A stretch of DNA of 64,000 nt from Puccinellia tenuiflora (taxonomy: Eukaryota; Streptophyta; Magnoliopsida; Poales; Poaceae): positions 310,001-374,000 of the forward strand of contig QRDG01001367.1 in assembly GCA_012064385.1 (NCBI GenBank), given 5' to 3'. Made by a program: the position numbers and the translations under genes. Below the pieces are notes generated by a model. The model did no database searches and was not told the DNA's origin. It was given only the letters and a program-made list of their open reading frames with translations. Positions 33,888-43,671 of the stretch are shown here, one piece after another (position 1 is the first letter of the stretch; each line of letters begins with the position of its first letter).

Positions 33888-34285
33888 CGAAAAATCACAA
33901 TGGCACCTGAGATTTAAAAAAAATCGAAAACTGCATTTTTATGTGTCAGACAATTCGACAAAAATCATAGGTGTAGATAATGTTGAGATCTACAAGTGTG
34001 CAAATTTTCAATGCAAACTTCGAATTATTTCAGGCTCTACAAAAATAACAAATCTGGCAAAATTTCAAATGTTTGAATATGTACACTATTCACAGATCCA
34101 GATCTAGAGATTTGTCATTTTTGTCCAGGCTAAACTATAACGATTTTTTCATTGATATTTTGCACAGTGGTAGATATCTATATTATCTACATCTAGGATT
34201 TTTTTCAGATTTTTATGGAAGTTTTAAATCTCGATTTTGAATTTTTTTAAACCGAGCTCTATGGAGCTCGGGTTCCAAAACGCCG
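33888..34285. repeat. Unclassified insertion between 11-bp direct repeats
   Basis: CCTCTTTTGAC occurs at 33877-33887 and 34286-34296, bracketing 398 bp of AT-rich DNA. Near its right end is a perfect 8-bp stem, CCGAGCTC/GAGCTCGG, with a 4-base loop (34252-34271). No terminal inverted repeat is obvious and no coding capacity is seen. An 11-bp duplication would fit a Mutator-type target site. Confidence 0.35.
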
Positions 34286-34296
34286 CCTCTTTTGAC

Positions 34297-35104
34297 TCAA
34301 CATATAGCACAAAGCACCCTTTTTTTTGGCGGGCCGGACTTTTGATGTCGCCTACATTGCTATGGCATCACCAAATGATGCAATCATTATATCCCACCCT
34401 CCCGAGCTAACCAGGTGGCTCCTTCATATTACCCCGCCACCCCTATAATCCTTTCGTCGGCATGCCTTTGATGTGGTCATCTCCATGATTTCTCCGAGAA
34501 AAACTGCTGGAGCAACTCCTTGTCTCCTTACCCCTACACCCCCACTAGTCCCTCCTCTAATTCTTGACCAAACATGCCAAGCTATACAACCGCTTCCTCA
34601 TAGCGCTCCCGCAAGCACAATCGTAACCTGAGCACGTGATCCTAACCCATCCCTATGAGGCATTTAAGAAAGTACACATTTGGGCGGAGGTGGAGAATAC
34701 TCAGAACCACCTACTCAAAGCGCTGCCGGCACTTCTCCCGCTTCTCCCACTTCTCTGCACTGGACGGGAGGATACAACGCCATTTGTCTCCTGCCATGAA
34801 CCACCATCTTGCCTCGCATCCTGCCTTGCCGCAGCACCACCTCGCCAACCACACCACCCTCGGCCACCCACGCCAACTCGCCTGCACGCCGCAGCGAATC
34901 CGGCCTTCCAGCCCTCTGTCCTCGTCTTTGGGAGGATGCAACAATCGGCCCCTGAAGCCATTCGTCTCCCACCAGCTCGCAGGCTACTCGAGCTGCTGCC
35001 ATGCCCCTCCGTCTCGCCGTGCGCGCAGCAGCCACGGACTGTCGGGCCCAGATCGGGCATGCGTGCCGCCGCCGGCTCTCTCGTGCTCCTGCCATGGCGC
35101 CACC
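34297..35104. other. Unassigned GC-rich sequence left of element C
   Basis: CT- and Pro/Ala/Arg-codon-rich DNA continues on the far side of element C (38319-38500), so it is the target of C. Long open frames exist on both strands but look like by-products of GC-rich composition. I recognise no protein. Confidence 0.35.
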
Positions 35105-38100
35105 TGTCGGGGATATCGACATGTACATATTCCAGTATACCAGGGTGGCCCACTAGTGTTAATGCCGGCAGGTTTACAGGCGGCCCAGAATGCTGAAGCA
35201 CAAGGAGAAGGCCCAGCCAGCTAAGGAGGAGCCAAGACGGAGGCCCGGCAACCAGCCGACTTGGAGCACAAGACGGAGTCACTAAGCCGTATTAGTCTAG
35301 GACTCCTATTCACTTAGTCGGTAGACTTTCCTTTTAAGCCCTAGGACCGGCCACCTTTATAAGCCGGCCTACGGGAGTGTTAGGGCATAATCTCCATAGC
35401 CTCATGCAACCAAGGCTATACACACAACATCATTGTAATCGGCTCATATTGCCTTATAGTGATTTATAGCAGCACGTAGGATCACGCCACCGTCGTGTGA
35501 TCCGAAGCTAGGTAAACTGTGTGTAATCCCGTCACCGGAATCCCGCTACGTTCCTCCCCCCACATCTTCTCTCTACCGTCGGCGTGTATACCTAGCCGGA
35601 TGGCACCCCTATCCCGGCTAGATTCGACAATACCACGACAGTTGGCGCCCACCGTGGGGCAAGAGGAGTCAAGGCGATGATCCGGGCGGGATCAACATCC
35701 TCATCGTCGGTCAGATTGCATCTAGCAGGCTGATCCGGTTCGACGTATTCAACATCGACATTATCAGTCAGATCGCATCTGGCCGGCTCATCTGCGTCAA
35801 CGTGCTCAAGTTCGACATCAACAATGGCGGCGGCTCACGCGTCCTCGCGAACATGGCAGCGTCATCGTCAACTACGACTTCGTCTTTCCGGCTCGACGTT
35901 TTTCCGGCTTATGTGTCGTCACGACGTGGCCGATGTTTTTTCCGGACTAACGAGTTCATCGTCATCTGCGTCACATCCGGTTTCCGCGTCCGGTCTAGGC
36001 GAATTCATGGTTGCCGACTTTTTTCCGGCGTACTTATCGTCGCGTTCCGGCTTAATCGCCGACGCGGCATGATTGCCTTTTTGGCATATTTATCGTTGCG
36101 TTTCGGCTTAATCACCGACGCGGCATGTTGCCTTTTGGCGTACTTATTGTCGCGTTCCGGCTTAATTGCCGGCGCGGCATGGCGTCTTTTGGTGTACCCG
36201 TCGTCGCGTTCTAGCTTAATTGCTGACGTGGCACGATGTATTGATCGTCGTTGTTCCGACTTACGTAACAACACGTCAATAATCAATTTTTTTTTCTTTC
36301 TTTCTCCCGGTATAGAGGAGTTCATCGTCATCTACGCCACGTCCGGCTTAGGCGGATCCGTCGTGGCCTACTCGTCGTTGCGGTCCAGCTTAATTGCTGT
36401 CGCGGCCTACTCAACGCCGCATCCCGGCTTATGGGTCATCAACGCCAAGAGCACCAAAAAGCTAAGTTTTTCAGCAATTCTCTCGTTAACATTATATATG
36501 CTCATGAAATAAATTCTGGTTCGCTCTGTGAGATCATGCCATCTTTTATTTCCCGATGATCATATATACTAAGCTATCAATGTCAACCCGAATTTGCTTC
36601 GTGCTAGTGGTTATGTTATGATGTTTTTTTGGCCATGTTGCCTTACAAACTAATATTTTATCCGCCTAAGATTATTCATCTGATCGCTTATGTGCTGGGT
36701 CGCCTAAGTAGGTGTTTCGGCACTAAAAGCCGGCGTTTGTTCTGGGTCTAAACAGCTTGGTATTGCATCCCTGTTGCCCAGCAGACGTTCCGTGCTGGAG
36801 GTTTGCTAACACACGAAATATGGCTAAAGTGCATAAGCCAGAAAACTTAAGGGCGGACCGCAGATAATCTGCAACCCAAATGTTTTTGTTGAAAAAAAAC
36901 TGTCGGCTTAGCCCTTACAATTGTTCAGCTTGCATTTAAAGTACAGCTTAATGCAGTTATTGTTTATTCGACAGGTATTTTTGTTGCCGCTTCATCAAGG
37001 ACGTCTCCTGCAAGCCGACTCGTCTTCAGCCGCCTCCTGGGTTTAAAACAGATTTGCATCACGCACTGTTACCCGGCGAGATGTTTTCATTCAGCCGCCT
37101 CCTGGGTTTTAAACAGATTGGCGTTGCGCCCTGTTACCCGGCGAGATGTTCTCATCAAGCCTTATGCCGACAGTTTTGACGGATAGCTCGGGGGCTGCGT
37201 CGAGTCTCATGCCGCCATAATTCATAAGCCGACATGAGCCTCGGGGGCTACAACCATTGGATCTACAATGACGCAAGTTCTGCTAAGCATCGACCCGACT
37301 TTCGAGTACTTCGATTCGACGCTCGGGGGCTACAGCCATCGGATTTTCTGAGTCTCATGCCGCCTTACTTCATAAGCCGACATGAGTCTCGGGGGCTACA
37401 TCCACCTGGACGGAGATTTTTTCTTCATCCATTCTTTGGAATAAACTCGGTTCTGAAACATGCAATTGACTGTGTTCCCAATGAAATAAAGCTAGCACCA
37501 GCGGGCACAATTCAATTCTGAAAGTAGACCGGACGCGGTCTACATCAGAAGCATGGAAGTCGGACGAGTTCCATTGGACATAAGCCGGCTCAATTAAAAA
37601 TCGATCAGTCCGGACGTCCTGGTCAATCCATCTTAAACGACAATTAAGACGATGGCAGTTCGGCAGTACATGTCGGATTAATTTCTTCGGCAAAGTTTTA
37701 AGTTCTACATCGATCTAACCAAGAGAAGACAATAAAGGCGAAACTACTTCAAGCCCGTCGTAGAAGCCGGCCGCTGGAGAACTCAAAACTTTCTGGGGGC
37801 TAATATCGGGGATATACCAAATAAGGGTATCATCAACATGTACATATTCCAGTATACCAGGGTGGTCCACTGGTGGTAATGCCGGCAGGCTTACAGGCGG
37901 CCCAGAATGCTGAAGCACAAGGAGAAGGCCCAGCCGACTTGGAGCACAAGACGGAGCCACTAAGCCGTATTAGTCTAGGACTCCTATTCCCTTAGTCGGT
38001 AGACTTTCCTTGTAAGCCCTAGGACCGGCCACCTTTATAAGCCGGCCTACGGGAGCCTTAGGGCATAATCTCCACAGCCTCATACAACCAAGGCTATACA

Positions 38101-38318
38101 CACAACATCATTGTAATCGGCTCATATTGACTTATAGTGATTTATAGCAGCACGTAGGATCACGCCACCGTCGTGTGATCCGAAGCTGGGTAAACTGTGT
38201 GTAATCCCGTCACCGGAATCCCGCTACGTTCCTCCCCCCACGTCTTCTCTCTACCGTCGGCGTGTATACCTAGCCGGATGGAACCCCTATCCCGGCTAGA
38301 TTCGACAATACCACGACA
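35105..38318 (+). mobile_element. Non-autonomous LTR retrotransposon C (no gag/pol)
   Basis: A 3214-bp element. LTRs are 35105-35640 (TGTCGGGG to CGACA) and 37804-38318 (TATCGGGG to CGACA; the TG is mutated to TA). The primer-binding site TTGGCGCCCACCGTGGGGC follows the left LTR (35642-35660), and a purine stretch CTGGGGGCTAA precedes the right LTR. Flanks are CCACC and CCATC, a 5-bp target duplication with one mismatch. The 2.16-kb interior encodes no gag, protease, reverse transcriptase or integrase. It holds four 54-56-bp units with CGGCTTAAT (36010-36240) and repeated CTCGGGGGCT phrases (37187-37400). LTR indels (35-48 bp) show some age. It would need enzymes from a relative; the primer-binding site and TGTCG/CGACA ends match elements A and B. 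Confidence 0.85.
36010..36240 (+). repeat. Short tandem units inside element C
   Basis: Four diverged copies, about 54-56 bp each, with the core GTTCCGGCTTAAT followed by GCCGACGCGGCATG. Core positions are 36048, 36104, 36158 and 36212. Confidence 0.7.
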
Positions 38319-38777
38319 CCATCGCCGCATAGCGCTGCCGCCTCGGCCCGCACGCACCGCAGCGCCGCAGCACCGCCCTCCGCGCGAAGAGACAACCGGG
38401 CCTGGTGCTCCTCCATCCCCTCCTACTTCGACGGCCGGGCGCCGACGGCAATGGTGGCCAGGCGAGCGCGTGGTCGAGAGATTGCGCTAGGGTTTGAGGA
38501 GCCCCCGGAGTCGCCCGCGACGAGCGACCCGGAGGGCGTTTAATTCGTGTGTGAGCGGGCTTTCTCTAGTGCATGCTTTTGTTGAACGCGAACTCTGTGG
38601 CATGGTGTATGGGATCAAGCTGGATTATCTAAACCACAACACGTGGGGACACCAATCTAAAAAAAAAACCATTCCACTGACTTAGAAACGCATCCGGGAA
38701 TCGTACATTTCTCGTGATGTTAGAAATGCACCAAGTACGGTATATAGTTAAGCATTTCTAACGTGAATTTTAAAGTA
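38319..38777. other. Sequence between element C and the foldback element
   Basis: The first 180 bp continues the GC-rich target of C. The remainder is mixed composition with a poly-A run near 38660. I see no gene. Confidence 0.35.
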
Positions 38778-39573
38778 AATTTCAGTTTTTACCGTATACT
38801 TTCACAATTTTGACGCTAATTACCCCCACTTAGCAAGTTTTCATCCTAATTACCGCATTTGGCAAAAGTTGTACCAATTTTTACCCCATTAATTTTTTTG
38901 AGCAATTCCATAGCCGGTCCCAGCCATCAAGTAGAGGTGGTGTGCCACGTAGACTGCTTGCACGCACCATGTCACAATTCAGAGAACCGCCGAACATACC
39001 CGTTGTGGCTGGCGGTGGGCTTGGGTCAATTGATCTACGTACATCAGGGCGAACACGGGTGATGGACACCAGCCTCGGCTAATTGACCAATCCCTCTCTA
39101 GTCCCAATGGTCTCTCACCGTGTAATTTGTCTCTATACTTGTTCTGAATCGGTCGTAGTATGACAGACTCACTAAAGGATCATATATCTTTAATCTTAGT
39201 TCACGGTGGTCTGCCATTTCCGCTCATCCCATATTCTCATTCCCATCCTCTTTATCTAGTCGCCCTCCGCGCGCGCTCATCTAATGTGAACTACTGTGGC
39301 ATGGTTGTTGTGCACAATTGTGCTAATTTCAATTTTGTTTCACTTCCATTTTCATTTTCTTTTCTCAATAGATTTTAAGAATAAAAACTCTATAGTGGAC
39401 AACCACAGAATTGTCTTGGTACCCATAATTTGTACATGATAAAAGTTTGTAAAAAAAATAGAGGGGCAAAAATTGGCATAACTTTTACTAAACGGGGGTA
39501 ATTATGATGAAAACTTATTAATGGGGTAATTACCGTCCAAAAATTGTGAAACTATAGGGTAAAAGCTGAAATT
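38778..39573. mobile_element. Foldback / long-TIR element
   Basis: The left arm (38778 to about 38900) and the right arm (about 39449-39573) are inverted repeats of roughly 120 bp. The shared order is AATTTCAG-TTTTACC, TTTCACAATTTT, TAATTACCCC, AAGTTTTCATC and CCAATTTTT. Identity is about 80 percent by eye. The 550-bp middle encodes nothing recognisable. The structure fits a non-autonomous Mutator-like or foldback element; no convincing target duplication is visible. Confidence 0.6.
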
Positions 39574-39829
39574 GTATGAGCTGGATCATGTATATGAGAG
39601 CATCTCCACGAGGAGTGCCTAAATTGTGTCCGGCACACCTCCATTGGAAGCCCAATTGGAGGGTGCCGGACACTTGTCCGGTCCATTTTTTTCGTCCCAC
39701 ACCGGCACCCTCTAAACCACCGGACCCCAATTGATCAACATTTGCAAAACGAAGCCGATTTCATTGCATTCCGACGATTTCATTTGCAAAAGAGGCATTA
39801 CAACTGAAATTTAAACTAAGCCTACTACT

Positions 39830-41636
39830 CTACGACAGAGGTGGCACGTTAGGGCCAGCCTCTTTGTCGTTCGCCCCCTCGTTGAAAGAGGGGGAGCCAG
39901 GCATGAGGCCGCCAGCATGGGCACGCAAGCGCCTCGCTGCCCTGGCCGCCCTGGCCTCCACCATCTGGCGGTGCTGCTCCGCCGCTTGGCTACGTGATAC
40001 GTCCCAGACGTATCTATAATTTTTTATGTTCCATGCTTATTTTATATCAAATGCCAAATGTGTTTATTATGTTTTCATATCATTTGGGCATATTTTATTA
40101 GACTTACCTATTGACAAGATGCCCAGTGCCAATTTCTGTTGATTATGCCTGTGCATTGAAGAAAAGGTCCAAAATCCAAAGTGCTCGGAAAATTCGCAAA
40201 AAATTACAGAAATTCTATTTCGCCAGAAAACCCCAGGAGCGAGAAGGACAAGTCCCGGGGGGCCCCACAGCCCCCAGGAGACCCCCAGGCGCGGCCCAGG
40301 ATTGGCCGCGCATGGGCCCCACCTCACCGCCTCGTCCCGCCTCACGTCGCCTCCTATATATTCTATCTTAACCTAAAAACGTCAGAACATCGAAGGTTTT
40401 CTCTAGAAACGCATCCGAGCGCCGCCGTCACCAGAAACGCATCTGAGGGCTCTACTTGAGGCTATGTGGTTATCTCTCTCTCTCTCCCATGGTGTGATCT
40501 TTATGTGATCATGAGCATTGTAATATAGTTGAATTCATGGATGTTTTTCCCCTTCATTATGTATGGATATGTTGCACAATTTACCTAGTATAATTTTCGG
40601 AGTCAATGTTGACAACACAAAGCCAAGGTGACAGTGTGGGTGGCGTGTGCGGTGTTCGGACTTTAGGGTGTGACAGACCTACGTATGAATTATGGTGGCC
40701 GAAATTTGAGGTGTGCTTTTGTAGCCCTACACGGTTTTCACCAAGCAACGTCTTTCTTACATGATGTTAGAGGAAGTGTTTTATGTGTTCAATTATGTTA
40801 CAACTATTGAGAGAGTCCACTAGTGATAGTAGGATCCCTAGGCCTTGTTTCCAATCATCGGAACACCATTTCTAGTCACTTTTGTTACATGTTTGCTTGC
40901 TGTCAATTTTATTACAGATTATAAATACGACTTGTTACCATCCATATCATTTGCATTTACATCTCTTCGCCGAACTAGTGCACCTATACATCTGACAAGT
41001 GTATTGGGTGTGTTGGGGACACAAGAGACTTCTTATATATTAATTGCAGGGTTGCTTGAGAGGGATATCTTTGACATCTACCCCCCTGAGTTTGATAAAA
41101 CTTGGTTTACTCACTTAAAGAAAAATTGTTGTTGTCCTACAAAGCTCTGCACTTGGAGGCCCAACAATGTCTATAGGAATAGAAGCGCGTAGTAGACATC
41201 ACTGCACTCATGCGCACGTCGGCGCCTCATCGCACGTCCCAAGCTCTCCGTCGTCCGTCGATCCTGCTCCGCCATCTGCTCCCTCTCCGTCTCAGCCGCC
41301 TGCTCCGCCCGGTCCTCCCACGCGTCGTGTGCCGCGACCTCCTGGCTCACTCCAGCTCCCATGCTTCGGCCGCCTGGCGGAAGGCCTCATCCACCAGGTG
41401 GCTGTGAGCGAGTGCCCGCGCCGTCTCCAGCTTCTCGTGCGCCTGCCACTGGGCTTCGGCGCAGGAGAGGGCGCACTCGTCGGTGACGAGCGTCTGGAGC
41501 GACAGGTCATTCGCGCGCTCCTCCGCCGCATCGTTCGCGGCCATGACGAAGTCCCGGAACTCACGGCGCCCGTCCTCCTCACATGCCGTGACGAAGGAGT
41601 AGTATGCCACGTGCTGCTCCGGCCAGAGCGGCGGCG
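39830..41636 (-). pseudogene. Coiled-coil ORF of the decayed DNA transposon
   Basis: The minus-strand frame at 41636-41347 reads through EEDGRREFRDFVMAAND and a long Ala/Glu/Arg helix, then stops. A frameshift near 41350 moves to a second frame rich in AEQAAETEREQMAEQDRR, which reaches 41202. Solo LTR G interrupts it, and the frame resumes at 39994 as an Ala/Arg helix, ending with TAG at 39830-39832 after a Pro-rich tail. I do not know its function; the composition suggests a structural or DNA-binding ORF1 of a transposon. Confidence 0.45.
39995..41201 (+). repeat. Solo LTR G
   Basis: 1207 bp starting TGATACGTCCCAGACG and ending GTAGACATCA, with no internal domain, primer-binding site or second LTR nearby. 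The flanks CTACG and CTGCA each differ by one base from a shared CTGCG. Taking out the LTR and one copy of that 5-bp site lets the surrounding transposon ORF continue in frame. This fits a full element reduced by LTR-LTR recombination. Confidence 0.65.
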
Positions 41637-43224
41637 TGATACGTCTCCGACGTATCTATAATTTCTTATGATCCATGCTTGTTTTCATACCATTTGCTAC
41701 ATGTTTTGTTTACATCTTGTAGCATTTTTATGCATTTTTGGAACTAACATATTAACAAGATGCCCCAGTGCTAGTTCCTGTTTTCTGCTGTTTTTTCCGT
41801 TTCAAAAAAGTACTTAAGGAAATATTCTCGGAATCGGACGGGACAAAAACCCAGGATCTTATAATTTCGTCACGCACACGGAGTCCAAAGGGGAGCCGAA
41901 GACGCACCAGAGGGCGACCACACCCTAGGGTGGCGCGGGCCACCTGTCTGCCGCGCCACCAGGAGGTGTGGCCCCCTCGGGCCTCCACCGACGCCGCCCT
42001 TTCGCCTATATAATCCCCCCGACGAGAAAACCCTAAGTACCCGATCAAAATTCCAGAAAAACATCCGTCGCCGCCGCCGTCGTCAACCCTAGTTCGGGAG
42101 GGTTCTGAAGCTCTCCCCGGCACCCTGCCGGAGAGGGGAATCATCGCCGGAGGGCTCTACACCACCATGCCCGCATCCGGACAGATGTGTGAGTAGTTCA
42201 TCCTTGGACTACGGGTCCATGCAGTAGCTAGATGGTAGTCTTCTCCTCTTGTGCTATCATGTTTAGATCTTGTGAGCTGCCTATCATGATCAAGATCATC
42301 TTATTGTAATGCTACATGTTGTGTTTGCTGGGATCCGATGAATAGAGAAGTACCTTGTGATGTTGATTATTGATATTATCATGTCTATGTTATTTGTGAT
42401 CTTGCATGCTTTCCGGTACTTGTAATTGCCTTGATCAAGTAGTTGCTTGTATCTCCAAGAGGGAGTATTTATGCTAGATAGTGGGTTCGGTCCCTGTGTG
42501 CCTTGGCTTGAGTGACAGAAACATATAAGGACGGGGGAGTGCCGTTGCTACTAGGGAGTAAACTTTATGCACAGTTCTTCATGCAATTGTCTGTTGCTTG
42601 CAACTTAATACTGGAGAGATTTTACGGTATGTTATCTCAAAGGTGGACTATTTAGGCATAGGTGTATGCTTGGAACAGCTATCTATGTATTTTGTCGTAA
42701 TGCCCAAAGCATCTCATATAGACATCATCATCCTCTGTATTATGCAATGTTCAGGCATTGTCATGCATTCTCTATTCTGTCAATTGCCCAGCTGTAATTT
42801 GTTACCCAGCATGTGTAGTATTTTATTTATGGAGAAGACACCACTAGTGAACTGTGGACCCCGGTCTATTCTTTTACATCTGCAATTAAATCAACTGCTC
42901 TACTGCTTTCATTTACTGCAAACAAGCTTCCTTCCACACATACATTTAATCCTTTGTATTCAGCAAGGCCGGTGAGATTGACAACCTCACTGCTTTGTTG
43001 GGGCAAAGTAGTTTGATTGTGTTCTGCAGGTTCCACTGTCTCCCCTACAACAGCTCTTTTTCTGGCGCCATTGCAGTTGTGGACAACCTTCTGAAGCATT
43101 CCTCACTCCTACTGGTTCGATAACCTTGGTTTCTAACTGAGGGAAAACTTGCTGCTGTGCTCCTCAAACCTTCCTCTTGGGGTGCCCAACGAAGTGTGAT
43201 TGATTAACACCTCTCGCGCTATCA
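41637..43224 (+). repeat. 5' LTR of element D
   Basis: 1588 bp with a TATA box CCTATATAATCC near 42004-42015. It differs from the right LTR by few substitutions, indicating a young insertion. Confidence 0.92.
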
Positions 43225-43235
43225 AGCTCTTTTTC

Positions 43236-43339
43236 TGGCGCCATTGCCGGGGAGTTAAGAGTGCTCAGTAAGAAGCTTCTCGAAGTATCAAACTTCTCAC
43301 TCCTCCGTCAACAGCTCTTTCTGGCGCCGTTGCCGGGGA
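43236..43339 (+). other. Duplicated primer-binding site of element D
   Basis: TGGCGCCATTGCCGGGGA at 43236-43253 is followed 86 bp later by TGGCGCCGTTGCCGGGGA at 43322-43339. The surrounding phrase (CTCTTTTTCTGGCGCC / CTCTTTCTGGCGCC) is repeated too. The first copy is the one next to the LTR. Confidence 0.8.
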
Positions 43340-43671
43340 GTAGAGAAGCTTCTGCAAGGGGAGTCTCTCAGTTCCAATCTCTTTACTTTGTTTTAGTCTT
43401 GCTTATTATTATTGCTTTGTCTTGTTTTGCTTTCTTATATCAAAAACACAAAAAAATTAGTGTAGAATTTATCTTGTTGCTTTCCTATATCAAAAACCCA
43501 AAAAATTAGTTACTTGTTTAATCTTGTTCAATTCGGTTTACCTTGTTTTCCTCAAAAATGATTACTGCTGAAAACACTAAGTTGTGTGACTTCACTAGTA
43601 CTAATAATGATGATTTCATATGTACTCCTATTGCTCCACCTGCTGCTAAGACAGATTTTTATGAGATCAAA

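Larger units (their letters stand above)
39598..41636 (-). mobile_element. Decayed DNA transposon hosting solo LTR G and element D
   Basis: The left end, GAGCATCTCCACGAGGAGTGCC at 39598, is of the type seen at ends of Triticeae Harbinger-like repeats. It carries a decayed minus-strand ORF (to 39830). The element continues beyond element D as 59546-59571 and then past element F, outside the window. Superfamily is tentative. Confidence 0.4.

Noticed and set aside
34636..35282. Overlapping plus and minus frames of about 190 codons left of element C
   Set aside because: They run across the LTR boundary at 35105 and look compositional; no motif supports a gene.
41752..42144. 130-codon minus-strand frame in the LTR of D (also 58019-58468)
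   Set aside because: Lies within a long terminal repeat overlapping the promoter and leader; no domain.
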